A stretch of 64,000 nt of DNA from Verrucomicrobiota bacterium (GCA_027623315.1 JAQBYD010000005.1:1-64000); one strand, 5' to 3'; positions 1 to 10,706 are shown, counted from the stretch's first letter. Numbers and translations: made by a program. The notes: generated by a model from the sequence alone, not told the origin.

Positions 1-232
1 AAAAAGGGCGTGAGTATGCACGCAGCTCCCGGCAGGGATGGCCAATTCTGTGTCGGTCTCTGGAACTTGTTGGCTGTGAACTAGTGGACGAACGAAGGGA
101 TGTGTGTGTGGATGTGTGTGTGAAGTTGCCCCCGGTTCCCACCTGTTTCACAGTGTTTGCCGTGACGAGCAGAATCGCGGAAAAGGCCAATAAGACCAAC
201 ATAATCGGCTATATTTGGTCGGAAAGAAGTGG

Positions 233-303
233 AGCGGGTGGCGGGAATCGAACCCGCGTGGCCAGCTTGGAAGGCTGGAGCTTTACCACTAAGCAACACC
301 CGC
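233..303 (-). tRNA. tRNA-Gly (anticodon TCC)
   Basis: Minus strand GCGGGTGTTGCTTAGTGGTAAAGCTCCAGCCTTCCAAGCTGGCCACGCGGGTTCGATTCCCGCCACCCGCT followed by encoded CCA (230-232); 7-bp acceptor stem, T-loop TTCGATT, anticodon TCC. Confidence 0.95.
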
Positions 304-318
304 GTTCAGGGAAAAGGC

Positions 319-660
319 TCAAGAACAGAGAGCGAACTGGAAGATACGGTACCGGGCAGGCGGAATCAAGCCAATCGACGATGCGGAATTCGACCCGCAT
401 TCTTGAATCGTATTGGTGAAGGTCTGTCCCCGTTTCGCCCAGTCTCCACGGAGGGCCGATGCTTGCAGGAAAGTAGCGTTTCCCCTTGCCCGTACCCACG
501 GAGGTGACCGGCCCTCGAGAATGGTGCCACCTATCTGTGCAAGTCTCCCGAGTTTTACAGATTCACCACCCCAACCCATCTTCTGGGCGGAGACAGCGTA
601 GTGCCCGGTCAAGGCACGGGACAACCGCCAGTTGAGGCATTCGTCAATCAGGATGCGCAT
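319..660 (-). pseudogene. Degraded DUF5615 (Mut7-C/PIN-like) toxin; only the N-terminal ~32 aa look family-like
   Basis: N-terminus MRILIDECLNWRLSRALTGHYAVSAQKMGWGG resembles DUF5615 toxins; the rest (ESVKLGRLAQIGG...) does not. Starts 3 nt after the DUF433-like gene stop. Confidence 0.55.
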
Positions 661-663
661 CGC

Positions 664-885
664 TCAGGCGACAGGCAGAACCGCGACCTTGCCAGCTTCG
701 ATGACTGCAATGGCTTGCTCTCGCTTGACGGTCGGGAACGCGTCTAGGAAATCTTCGATAGACTCACCGCCTTCCAGGTAGTCCACCAAGTTCTGGAGCG
801 GCACGCGAGTACCAACGAACACGGGTGTTCCCCCCATGATCTCCGGATCCGAATGAACAATGCCGGTGAAGTCTTGCGTCTTCAT
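664..885 (-). CDS. DUF433 family antitoxin-like protein
   Basis: 73 aa with DPEIMGGTPVFVGTRVPLQNLVDYLEGGESIEDFLDAFPTVKREQAIAVIE, typical DUF433 pattern; directly upstream of the DUF5615 fragment. Confidence 0.85.
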   Translation of the reverse strand: MKTQDFTGIVHSDPEIMGGTPVFVGTRVPLQNLVDYLEGGESIEDFLDAFPTVKREQAIAVIEAGKVAVLPVA

Positions 886-1707
886 GCCGACAAATATAGC
901 AGAGCCGTTTCCTATACACCAGACGATAAGAGAGTTTGGGCAGCGGGGGGTGCGATCGATCAGTGCGTACGCCAGCTCAACGTTCCCCGGCCCCGGAGTC
1001 CGCTACCCACTCGACCAGGTCTGATAACACCGTCGGCCAGGCCGGCCATCCCCAGAAATGGGGGTCTCACAGAGGACAGGGACAGATAAAGGACGGGGAC
1101 ATACCCTCCCGAGCGCCCGCAACTCGGTGATGATGCCCGACTTTCGGCGTCCGCAGTAGGACTCGCGCCGCTTGTCAAGGGTCCCCGTTTCGGGGAGAAA
1201 GGCTCTTAAATATTGCACTGCAGGTTAGGAGATGCTTAGCGGATTCGGGCCAGCCCTTAAATTAAAAGGTAAGGGCGTTAAGGGGCGCTCAGTTCCCCCG
1301 CGATCCGAAGCCGCTACGCGCTATGTCACGCTCCGTGCATGCCCTCGTCGTAGGGTTAAAAACGTCGTCTGCCCACAGATGAGTCGAGAACGCAATCGTC
1401 TGGACGATTCTTCGACCTCCCGTTGCCAGGTCTGTTTCGTGATTCTGAGATCCCTCATCCCTCGATCTCCCGTTCTTCATCGGCGTTGCAGACGCCGCCA
1501 AGGGTACTGACGCAGCTTGTGACTGCTGACTCCGACTGATAAGGTGATGACGCGATGAAGGTCGCTATGACCCGTCACCGAAACGGAGTATCTATTGCGT
1601 GCGCTTAGCGACGGACCCAGTGAGGTCCAGGCCGGTTGGGACACGGAATTGCCTTTCGGCCATGGACAGTTGATTTCGTCGGGGGGGACGAGAAGAACAG
1701 CACTTTT

Positions 1708-1791
1708 GCCTGGGTGGTGGAATTGGCAGACACAACGGACTTAAAATCCGTTGGCCGAAAGGCCGTGTGGGTTCGAGTCCCACCCCGGGCA
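1708..1791 (+). tRNA. tRNA-Leu (anticodon TAA)
   Basis: GCCTGGGTGGTGGAATTGGCAGACACAACGGACTTAAAATCCGTTGGCCGAAAGGCCGTGTGGGTTCGAGTCCCACCCCGGGCA; long variable arm, class II tRNA. Confidence 0.95.
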
Positions 1792-2457
1792 GCAATCTAA
1801 ACGGGCGTTTAGCCCTTTATCCCAAGGTGATAGTTCCTTATGGGTGGCGCGTACTGTCAACTCCTGTCCACACGTATTCGCACCGTGGTCGGATGAGATA
1901 AGCAACCATAAACAACCTTCCTGGGTGTAGACTCGCGGGCATCGCGTGTACGTGCTGCGCGAGAACGCTCTGCTGCGACCCTTGCAGCCCTCCCCCCCAA
2001 GGCTCGATTTCTGGACGTATGTTAGCTTTGACAGACCGTCCGCGCCACACACGCCAATCTCAAGCCCTTCAATCCCCGAGAAAGCGGTCCCAGCCCCCTC
2101 GGTTCTCAACGCTTCTCCTGTCATATTTTTTGACTGGCTGAGATGGAGGCCGAGAAAACGAGGGGATACCCATGAATCAGCCAGTCTCAAGCCTCGCTCG
2201 TATTCCCATCCAGCCTGAGCCGCCCCAAACGCCTATCTGGCTATCTTTTTTGCGCATCTCATTTTTTTTGTGGATCAGAGAGCGGGTTCGGGAGGGGTGG
2301 AAAAACTACTCCCAAGCACTTACCTGCTTGTCAGATGGGACGAGCATCCGATTGAGATTATCGACCAGCCCAAGCCTTACAAAACACAACGGCCTCGACA
2401 TTGTGGAGCGGGCATGATGATAATTTGCCAGTCTCCCCATTGTGACAGAGCCAGGAA

Positions 2458-3213
2458 ATGAGCGATAGCAGCTTCAAACTTACGAATCCGCCGATTGTCG
2501 AGGCAGTGCTAGATCTCGAATGCGACCTTCCGCCCGGTCAGCTGATAGCCGACCTCGAGGCCCCTGCTAGAGATTGCTTTTGCGATCTGTACCCGAAGTT
2601 CAAAACTATCTCGTTGCACGAGCACCAGTTTCAAGCGACCCCGAACGAACCGTCGCAGGTTTCTTCGAAACACGCCGTGCACGGATTTCAGTTTCTACAG
2701 GAAGATGAAAGCCAACTTGTGCAAGTGAGGTCTCAGGGATTCTCGTTTAACAGATTGGCTCCGTACACGAGCTTTGATGATTATCTTCCAGAGATCGAAC
2801 GAACCTGGCGACTCTATATGCAGCTCGCGCGCCCAGTGCAGGTCCGTATGATTCGCTTGCGCAATATTAACCGAATTCTGCTTCCATTGACTGAGGGCCT
2901 CGTTGACTTAGACGACTACTTGCAGATCGCACCTCGGCTGCCAGACGAGGACAATATGAAGTTCTCGAGCTTTCTCAATCAGTATGTCGCCCTTGAGACT
3001 GATACGGGTCTACAGGCAAATACGGTCCTCGCTTCACAAGCAGTTCAGGAGAATAATCTCCCTGTAATCTTTGACAATGGGGTGATATCGGGAAGTCGAG
3101 GAGACCCCGAAGATTGGCCTTGGATCGCATCGACCATTGACGCATTAAGAGGCTTGAAAAATCGCATTTTTCGGAGGACACTTACTGAGCCATGCCTGAA
3201 CCTCTTTCAATAG
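2458..3213 (+). CDS. TIGR04255-like family protein
   Basis: 251 aa; N-terminal PPIVEAVLDLEC motif and overall size fit the TIGR04255 family; first gene of a three-gene overlapping operon. Confidence 0.6.
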   Translation: MSDSSFKLTNPPIVEAVLDLECDLPPGQLIADLEAPARDCFCDLYPKFKTISLHEHQFQATPNEPSQVSSKHAVHGFQFLQEDESQLVQVRSQGFSFNRLAPYTSFDDYLPEIERTWRLYMQLARPVQVRMIRLRNINRILLPLTEGLVDLDDYLQIAPRLPDEDNMKFSSFLNQYVALETDTGLQANTVLASQAVQENNLPVIFDNGVISGSRGDPEDWPWIASTIDALRGLKNRIFRRTLTEPCLNLFQ

Positions 3214-3737
3214 GACTTTGTTACATCGCGGCGGGGTATACATCCCTGATGACGTATGCACGCGGCGGGAACGCGATATCCGACGATGCGCGTATCGCGG
3301 CGGACGCGGCAACGGAAGTCGTGCGACGTGCCGAGCGTTCACACGTGCTGTTCGGACAGAAATCCTCCGTTCTCTCAGCCTTACGGGAGATCGCCGACGA
3401 GTGCCGCGAGAATGGTTGGGATGGAGAGGATGCCTGTGCTGTCGATCCGACTGCCGTTTTCATGGCCGGGACGCTTCTGCATTCGTTGCCTGATGATGTA
3501 CCGCTTCCTGAGTTCGCGCCAGAACCGGACGGCTGCATCTCAATGGACTGGATTGAGTCGCGAACCCGTCTGTTCAGTTTGAGCATTGGCGCGACTCATC
3601 GGATTGCCTATTCGTGGTTGGACGGTACAGATAAAGGATATGCTGTAGCCCACTTTGACGGGGAGAAGACACCACCCAGAATCCTCGACGGGATTCGACA
3701 GATCGCCGACCGTGGATATGTTGCAATCGGGTCTTGA
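3192..3737 (+). CDS. Uncharacterised protein, second gene of TIGR04255-like operon
   Basis: 181-aa ORF overlapping the preceding gene by 22 nt; begins MPEPLSIGLCYIAAGYTSLMT; continuous coding with the next overlapping ORF. Confidence 0.65.
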   Translation: MPEPLSIGLCYIAAGYTSLMTYARGGNAISDDARIAADAATEVVRRAERSHVLFGQKSSVLSALREIADECRENGWDGEDACAVDPTAVFMAGTLLHSLPDDVPLPEFAPEPDGCISMDWIESRTRLFSLSIGATHRIAYSWLDGTDKGYAVAHFDGEKTPPRILDGIRQIADRGYVAIGS

Positions 3738-4128
3738 CGAGGTCGTTGCGGACGATGAGGATCTCGCGCGATTTCTGACTCAGCGCAGTCAGTTCAGTGT
3801 CGCGAAGCGGATGGCCAAAGCCGCTGCGTTTCTTCCCGCTCCGCAAAGCCGCGAGACATCAGTGGTTCGTCACGGGGCTGAGCCTCGCAGTCGCCTTTGG
3901 GAATTCGGCGCACATGCGAAGGGAGATCGAACTCTTCATGGCGCCGCAATCTCTACTGCGCTCGATGTAAGACAAGCTGATCTTGACCTCTTGGCCGATG
4001 AGCCAGCGCCATATCACGCGGCGATTCGCGGTTGGCTCTGGGATGATGAATACCCGGAGCTCCAGAAAGCGTCTCAGAAAGCGGCGGCTCTCCTCATCGC
4101 CAGCAAGGCGACACTGCTCCTGCCCTAA
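3718..4128 (+). CDS. Uncharacterised protein, third gene of TIGR04255-like operon
   Basis: ATG at 3718 overlaps the upstream stop by 20 nt; 136 aa with LARFLTQRSQFSVAKRMAKAAAFLPAPQSRETSVVRHG and WLWDDEYPELQKASQKAAALLIASKATLL. Confidence 0.65.
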   Translation: MLQSGLDEVVADDEDLARFLTQRSQFSVAKRMAKAAAFLPAPQSRETSVVRHGAEPRSRLWEFGAHAKGDRTLHGAAISTALDVRQADLDLLADEPAPYHAAIRGWLWDDEYPELQKASQKAAALLIASKATLLLP

Positions 4129-5213
4129 TCGTATCGTCTCAAGACGAATACGGTACGCACAGTTCCGATCGCCGATCGCCGCTTGCACGCGGACTTTTTG
4201 CTTTCGTGCGTGCTCGTCAACGTCAGCCTGTGTGAGTCCAATGTCTTATGGTCTCGGCATGTTCATGTCTCATACGCGGCGTGTCGGTCTGTGCTCAACG
4301 GGGCCCGCGCGTTAAATCACCCCAACGGATACACGTCCTTACACTCCTCATTGACCGCTCTAAGCACGTCTACCAGAATTCCCGCCACTAAGGTCGCAGA
4401 GTTCCCATACTGGATGGCGGGCCATGCGCTGGCGGTCACCCGTGTTCGCCGGCGTCGGGGGCCGCGGCAGGCTCCGGCCACTGGTGAAATCAATCGTCTG
4501 GCTCTGCCATATCCCTGCCGTCGAAGAGAACGTCTGACCCCATGCCGATCCTGCGCTTGAGGTGAAATAGAGAGAGGGGGCCGAGCCTGCCCGTGGTATC
4601 ATCTCCTACAATGACAGCCACGCGACAGATCGAGGACGAGCCAAGGCAACGCGACGGCAAGGGCAGATGGCTCCAGGGATGTTCGGGGAATCCCGCTGGA
4701 CGCCCCCTTGCAGCCAAGGATACCTATTGGCGCACCCGTAATTGCGGCTTCCAGCCCTGAGCGGCGTTCAATCTCGGAGCCGACGCCACGCCCGGCCCCG
4801 CCTGACTCCACGAAGGGCATGACACAGGTTGGGAAGGTTCTTGATTCGCTTTATCTACAAGCTCGATTGCCTCGTCCCGCCTGAACATCCCGAGCCATCG
4901 GTGCGCCTGTGCGGGGAAGACGTCTGTCCTGATCACGGATGATGCACTGGATTGCCAGCCCTTAACGACGGGCCTTAGGTCACGCATCGGACTATCAGCC
5001 ATCCCGCAGTCGAGATGAAAGACTCTTGCCGGATTGAATCCACACCCATGCCTGCCTCCCTTCCTCCTTGGTTGGGGCTTCCTGACGACCTCTTCAGGTG
5101 TTACAGAGACTGCAGAGATGGTCGAGACCGCAGCGCCTGCAGAGACGGTATTCGCGCTCGCGGCGCTCGCCGAGAGCTTCGGGTGGCAAGATTGCCTTCG
5201 ATGGGGTTCCGAA

Positions 5214-8200
5214 ATGACGCAAGAATTTATCAGTATTATTGGTGCCAGCCAGAACAACCTGAAGAACGTCGATATCAAGTTGCCGCTGGGCGAGTTGATC
5301 GTGGTGACCGGCGTCAGTGGGTCCGGCAAGTCGTCGCTCGCGTTCGACACGATCTATGCCGAGGGACAACGCCGCTACGTCGAGACCTTCTCTCCCTACG
5401 CGCGACAATTCCTCGACCGCATGGACAAGCCGCAGGCCGAACGGATTGACGGAATTCCGCCCGCCATCGCGATCGACCAGACCAACCCCGTACGGACCTC
5501 GCGCTCTACCGTGGGCACGATGACCGAACTGAATGACCACCTTAAGCTGCTCTATGCGCGTGCGGCCCACCTCTATTGCGGAGCGTGTGGCGCCCAGGTT
5601 CAACGGGATAGTCCGGATAGCATCTACCGCGCTGTGCTCAAGCATGCCGCCGGCACGTCCCCCCACGCGCTGATCACGTTTCCGGTTCCGGTGCCGCATA
5701 ACTTCTCCAGCGACGAGGTGAAGACGCTGCTTGAGAAGCAGGGCTACACGCGATTTCTCCGGGAGGACGACGAGAGCCTCGACGTTATCCAGGGCCGTAC
5801 CGCCCTGTCGTCGCGCCGTCGATCACGCATTGTGGAAGACCTGGAGGCCGCATTGCTGCACGGCAAGGGTGTCGTCGCCGTGCACCTGCTCAACGAGCGT
5901 AAAGAGCCCGGTGAGGCGCTGCGGTTTTCGTCGCGCCTGCATTGCGCGGCGTGTGATATCGAGCACCGTGATCCGACGCCGAGTTTCTTTTCGTTCAATT
6001 CACCGATCGGGGCCTGCGATACATGCCGCGGATTCGGTCGTACGATCGGCGTCGACTACGACCTGGTGGTTCCCGATCAAACGCTCACATTGAAGGGCGG
6101 TGCGATTAAGCCGTTTCAGTCCGCGAGTTACAATGAGTGTCAGAAGGACCTTCTTCGCTTCGCACACGACCGCATGCTGCCCGTCGATGTGCCGTGGAAC
6201 GAGCTCTCGACTCCGGATCGCGAGTGGGTGCTGGAAGGGGAGGGGGAGTGGGACGCCGGCGTCTGGTACGGAGTCAGTCGTTTCTTCCGCTGGCTTGAGG
6301 GGCGCGCGTACCGCATGCACATTCGGGTGCTCCTCTCGCGCTACCGCGCCTACCGCGGGTGTACCGACTGCGGCGGCGCGCGGCTAAAATCCGAATCGCT
6401 GCTGTGGCGGCTGGGCGATCGGAAGCTCAACCTCCACGACTTGACCCTCCTCCCGATTGATCAGTGCGCCGCATTCTTCCGCGATCTTGAACTTCCGGCT
6501 CCCCTCGACGAAGCCACCGACCTGTTGCTTGGGGAAATTCGCGCACGGCTCGGATACCTGGTGGACGTCGGCCTCGGATACCTGACGCTCGATCGGCAGT
6601 CGCGAACGCTGAGCGGTGGAGAAGTGCAACGCATCAATCTCACGACGGCGCTCGGGACCTCGCTGGTGAACACGCTCTTCGTGCTGGATGAACCCAGCAT
6701 CGGGCTGCACCCGCGGGATATCCGGCGCCTGATCGAAATTCTGCATCGCCTGCGCGACGCTGGAAACACCCTGATCGTGGTTGAGCACGATCCGGATGTG
6801 ATGCGCGCCGCCGATCGCATACTCGACATGGGGCCCGGACCCGGCGAGCGCGGCGGGGAGGTCGTCTTCTTCGGGCGCATGAGCGAGCTGTTGAAGCGCA
6901 AGAAATCGCTTACCGCCCAGTACCTTTCGGGCACGCGTTCGGCGCGCGACCCGGCCGCCGGCCGGGCATCCGCGCCAAGTCGAGGCCAGTCGATCGATAT
7001 CGTGGGCGCCAGCCAGCACAATCTGAAATCGATCGACGTGAGTATACCGTTGAACCGATTGGTTTGCGTTACCGGTGTCAGCGGCTCCGGAAAATCTACG
7101 CTCGTCGACGATGTACTTCATCGTGGATTACTCAAGCTCAAGCACAAGGCTGTCGAATCGCCGGGCGCGCACCGGCGCATCAAGGGCCACGACCGGATCG
7201 GTGAGATTGTGATGGTGGACCAATCGCCGATTGGGAAGACGACGCGATCCAATCCGGCCAGCTACGTCGGGGCGTTTGTCGAGATTCGCAAGATTTTCAG
7301 TCTCGAACCGCTCGCGCTGGAGCGCGGCTACGGTCCCGGGACCTTCAGTTTCAACTCGGGCGCGGGGCGCTGTCCGACGTGCTCGGGCAACGGGTTCGAA
7401 CATGTCGAGATGCAGTTTCTGAGCGATGTTTACATCCGCTGCCCGGACTGCGACGGCCGGCGCTTTCGGCGCGAGGTCCTCGACGTGACGATTCGCGTGT
7501 CCGCTAACGGCATGGGCGCCCTCTCGATGGCCGACGTGCTGGAACTGACCGTGTCCCAGGCTTGCGGCGTTTTCGGGGCACACGCCCCGGTGCTTCGAGC
7601 GCTCGAGCCGCTTCAGGCCGTCGGGCTCGGTTACGTGAAACTGGGGCAGCCGGTTCCGACCTTGAGCGGAGGGGAGGCGCAGCGGCTTAAGCTCGCGGGG
7701 CATCTGGCCAAGAGAGGTGGGCGCAAGAAGGATGCACCCACGCTCTTTCTTTTCGACGAACCGACGACGGGCCTGCATTTTGAGGATACGGCGGTGCTGT
7801 TGCGAGCCTTGCGCCGCTTGATTGATGCAGGACACTCCGTGGTGGTGATCGAGCACAATCTCGACGTGATCGATTCCGCGGACTGGATTGTCGACCTGGG
7901 ACCGGAGGGCGGAGACGCGGGCGGCGAGATCGTCTGCGCGGGAACGGCTGACGACGTTGCAGAGTGTCGTTCGAGCCACACCGGGCAGGCTCTGCGCCGG
8001 GCGCGAAAACTGGCCGCACAGCCGTGCGGGACCGCCCCGCCGGCACGATTAAAGGCGGCGGAGTCGCGTGCGCGATACCGCACCGCGCGCCCCAACCAGA
8101 TTGAGGTCCGGCACGCGCGCGAGCACAATCTGCGGAATATCAACGTACGGCTGCCCCTCGGAAAGTTCTCGGTCATCACCGGGATCAGCGGAAGCGGGAA

Positions 8201-10706
8201 GAGCACGCTGGCGTTCGACATCGTATTCGCCGAGGGGCAGCGTCGTTACCTGGAGTCCCTCAACGCCTATGCGCGCCAGTTTGTGCAACCGGCGTCCCGG
8301 CCTGATGTCGACCAGGTGCGCGGAATTCCGCCGACGGTTGCGATCGAGCAGCGCACCAGTCGCGGCGGGCGCAAGAGTACCGTGGCCACGGTGACCGAGG
8401 TCTATCACTTTCTACGGTTACTCTTCGTCAAGCTCGGCGTGCAGCACTGCCCCGACTGCGATGTGCCGATCGAGCCCCAAACGCCGGAGGCGATTCGGGC
8501 CGGCATCCTTCATCGCTACCGCGACCGGACGGTGCAAATCCTTGTGCCGTTAGTCGTCGCGCGGAAGGGATACTACACCGACCTGGCGACCTGGGCGCTC
8601 GGCAAGGGGTTCTCGGACCTGAGGGTCGACGGCGTCATGACGCCGACGGCGGAATGGCCCCGGCTCGACCGTTTCAAAGAGCACGACATCGAGTTGCCGA
8701 TTGGGCAGATGCGGGTCACGCCCCGTAATGAGAAGGCGCTGGGGGAGATGATCGGAGAGGCGCTCGACTACGGGAACGGTGTTCTGTACGCGTTGCCGGT
8801 CTCGCGCAAGCGGGAGGGGAGGCCGGCGATCTTCTCCGCCCGGCGCGCGTGCGCAAGTTGCGGTCGTAGTTTCGAGGAGCTTGATCCGCGGCTTTTCTCG
8901 TTTAACTCGAAGCACGGCTGGTGCGAGACCTGTTACGGCACCGGACAGGACATGAGTGGATTCGATTCGGAACAGACCGGTGAGGAGCGCTGGTGGAACG
9001 AGTGGTGGTCCGGATCGGACGTGCCTTGCGGTGAGTGCGAGGGACGTCGCTTGCGGCCCGAGGCCCTCGCGGTGCAATATCATGGCAAACCGATCGACTG
9101 GTACACGTGTATGCCGGTCTCCGGCGCCGCACGCTTTTTTGCAAAGCTGAAGTTGAAAGGCCGTGAACTCGAGGTTGCGCGAGACGTGATCGCCGAACTG
9201 GGTTCACGGCTGCAGTTCCTCGAGAATGTTGGTCTTGGCTACCTGACCCTTGCCCGCTCCGCACCCACCTTAAGTGGAGGCGAGGCACAGCGCATTCGAC
9301 TGGCGTCGCAGCTCGGTTCGAATCTGCGCGGGGTCTGCTACATCCTGGATGAACCGACGATTGGGCTGCACACGAGAGACAACGCCATGCTGCTCGATAC
9401 GCTCGAGGACTTGAAGCGGAAGGGTAACACCGTGCTGGTCGTGGAGCATGATGAGGACACGATCCGGCGCGCCGAATACGTGCTGGACCTGGGGCCCCGC
9501 GCGGGGCGCGACGGCGGCCGCGTCATGGCTGCCGGGTCACTTGCAGCCGTGAAGCGCTGCAAGCAATCGCTCACAGGTAAGTTTCTGCGATCGCCGCTGG
9601 CGCATCCAATCGACCGGCCGGGCCGTGTGGATGAATCGTTGGGCACGCTTACCGTGAAGGGCGCGGACCTGCATAATTTGAAGTCGTTGGATCTGACGAT
9701 TCCTCTCGGACGCCTGGTATGCGTCACCGGAGTAAGTGGCAGTGGCAAAAGCACCCTCGCTCGCGAGGTGATCCGCGCCAACGTGGAAAAAAGGGTCGGC
9801 AAGAAGAAGCGCGGGCGTGGGAAAGCTAAAGCATTCATCGGCTGCCGAGAGATCACAGGCTTCGACCCGATCACGCGTGTGCTGGAGGTGGATCAAGCCC
9901 CGATCGGGAAGACGCCACGCTCTTGCCCGGCCACGTACGTCGGGTTCTGGGATGACGTGCGAAAGCTATACGCCGCCAGCACGGAGGCCAGGATTCGCGC
10001 CTACACGCCAAGCCGGTTCTCTTTCAATGTGAACGAGGGGCGATGCCCGGCATGTGTCGGGCAGGGGTTGAAGAAGATCGAAATGAGTTTTTTGCCTGAT
10101 GTCGTGGTGACCTGCGATGAGTGTAATGGAGCCCGCTTCACGCCCGAGACGCTCGACATTCTCCACAACGAAAAGAACATTGCCGAGGTGCTGGCCATGA
10201 GCGTGGATGAAGCCGTGGACTTTTTTGAGAATCACGCATCCATACATCATGCGCTCCAACTCTTGCAGGACGTCGGGTTGGGGTACCTCACGCTGGGACA
10301 GCAAAGCCCGACGCTAAGCGGCGGCGAAGCGCAACGTATTAAGCTCGTCACCGAATTGGCGAAGTGCAAACCCGCCGCGATGCGCTCCGGGCGCGCTTCA
10401 CAGCCGCTGCATTCGCTCTACGTGCTGGACGAGCCAACCATCGGGCTGCATATGGCCGATGTCGAGAAGTTGATCCGCGTGCTGCACCGGCTGGTCGATG
10501 CGGGCAACACGGTCATTGTGATCGAGCACAATCTCGATGTGGTCGCCGAAGCCGACTGGGTTCTCGACCTGGGGCCCGAAGGCGGAGATGGCGGCGGCCG
10601 GATCGTCGCGCAGGGCCCCCCGCAAAAGGTCGCGCGTGTTACGAAGCGCTCGCACACCGGCCGTGCACTGCACGAGTTTCTCGGCGATCCGCGCCGGGTG
10701 CGATAG
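5214..10706 (+). CDS. uvrA: Double-length UvrA: two tandem UvrA-like units, four ABC ATPase domains
   Basis: ORF from ATG 5214 (MTQEFISIIGASQNNLKNVDIKLPLGELIVVTGVSGSGKSSLAFDTIYAEGQRRYVETFSPYARQFLDRM). Second unit begins near 8100 (IEVRHAREHNLRNINVRLPLGKFSVITGISGSGKSTLAFDIVFAEGQRRYLESLNAYARQF). Four Walker A and four LSGGE(A/V)QR signatures. Confidence 0.95.
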   Translation: MTQEFISIIGASQNNLKNVDIKLPLGELIVVTGVSGSGKSSLAFDTIYAEGQRRYVETFSPYARQFLDRMDKPQAERIDGIPPAIAIDQTNPVRTSRSTVGTMTELNDHLKLLYARAAHLYCGACGAQVQRDSPDSIYRAVLKHAAGTSPHALITFPVPVPHNFSSDEVKTLLEKQGYTRFLREDDESLDVIQGRTALSSRRRSRIVEDLEAALLHGKGVVAVHLLNERKEPGEALRFSSRLHCAACDIEHRDPTPSFFSFNSPIGACDTCRGFGRTIGVDYDLVVPDQTLTLKGGAIKPFQSASYNECQKDLLRFAHDRMLPVDVPWNELSTPDREWVLEGEGEWDAGVWYGVSRFFRWLEGRAYRMHIRVLLSRYRAYRGCTDCGGARLKSESLLWRLGDRKLNLHDLTLLPIDQCAAFFRDLELPAPLDEATDLLLGEIRARLGYLVDVGLGYLTLDRQSRTLSGGEVQRINLTTALGTSLVNTLFVLDEPSIGLHPRDIRRLIEILHRLRDAGNTLIVVEHDPDVMRAADRILDMGPGPGERGGEVVFFGRMSELLKRKKSLTAQYLSGTRSARDPAAGRASAPSRGQSIDIVGASQHNLKSIDVSIPLNRLVCVTGVSGSGKSTLVDDVLHRGLLKLKHKAVESPGAHRRIKGHDRIGEIVMVDQSPIGKTTRSNPASYVGAFVEIRKIFSLEPLALERGYGPGTFSFNSGAGRCPTCSGNGFEHVEMQFLSDVYIRCPDCDGRRFRREVLDVTIRVSANGMGALSMADVLELTVSQACGVFGAHAPVLRALEPLQAVGLGYVKLGQPVPTLSGGEAQRLKLAGHLAKRGGRKKDAPTLFLFDEPTTGLHFEDTAVLLRALRRLIDAGHSVVVIEHNLDVIDSADWIVDLGPEGGDAGGEIVCAGTADDVAECRSSHTGQALRRARKLAAQPCGTAPPARLKAAESRARYRTARPNQIEVRHAREHNLRNINVRLPLGKFSVITGISGSGKSTLAFDIVFAEGQRRYLESLNAYARQFVQPASRPDVDQVRGIPPTVAIEQRTSRGGRKSTVATVTEVYHFLRLLFVKLGVQHCPDCDVPIEPQTPEAIRAGILHRYRDRTVQILVPLVVARKGYYTDLATWALGKGFSDLRVDGVMTPTAEWPRLDRFKEHDIELPIGQMRVTPRNEKALGEMIGEALDYGNGVLYALPVSRKREGRPAIFSARRACASCGRSFEELDPRLFSFNSKHGWCETCYGTGQDMSGFDSEQTGEERWWNEWWSGSDVPCGECEGRRLRPEALAVQYHGKPIDWYTCMPVSGAARFFAKLKLKGRELEVARDVIAELGSRLQFLENVGLGYLTLARSAPTLSGGEAQRIRLASQLGSNLRGVCYILDEPTIGLHTRDNAMLLDTLEDLKRKGNTVLVVEHDEDTIRRAEYVLDLGPRAGRDGGRVMAAGSLAAVKRCKQSLTGKFLRSPLAHPIDRPGRVDESLGTLTVKGADLHNLKSLDLTIPLGRLVCVTGVSGSGKSTLAREVIRANVEKRVGKKKRGRGKAKAFIGCREITGFDPITRVLEVDQAPIGKTPRSCPATYVGFWDDVRKLYAASTEARIRAYTPSRFSFNVNEGRCPACVGQGLKKIEMSFLPDVVVTCDECNGARFTPETLDILHNEKNIAEVLAMSVDEAVDFFENHASIHHALQLLQDVGLGYLTLGQQSPTLSGGEAQRIKLVTELAKCKPAAMRSGRASQPLHSLYVLDEPTIGLHMADVEKLIRVLHRLVDAGNTVIVIEHNLDVVAEADWVLDLGPEGGDGGGRIVAQGPPQKVARVTKRSHTGRALHEFLGDPRRVR

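Noticed and set aside
100-125. GT-rich simple repeat (atgtgtgtgtggatgtgtgtgtg)
   Set aside because: Short low-complexity tract without associated structure; no further evidence of function.
5034-5213. Track-annotated N-terminal 60 residues of the uvrA ORF
   Set aside because: The UvrA homology starts at ATG 5214 (MTQEFISIIGASQNN); upstream residues look like translated non-coding sequence.
4724-5350. 208-aa minus-strand ORF upstream of uvrA
   Set aside because: Overlaps the true uvrA N-terminus, odd composition, no domain; likely spurious.
5094-10673. Long antisense and alternate-frame ORFs across uvrA (for example 7128-7979 minus, 283 aa)
   Set aside because: Shadow ORFs of a high-GC coding gene; the sense frame has unambiguous UvrA motifs throughout.
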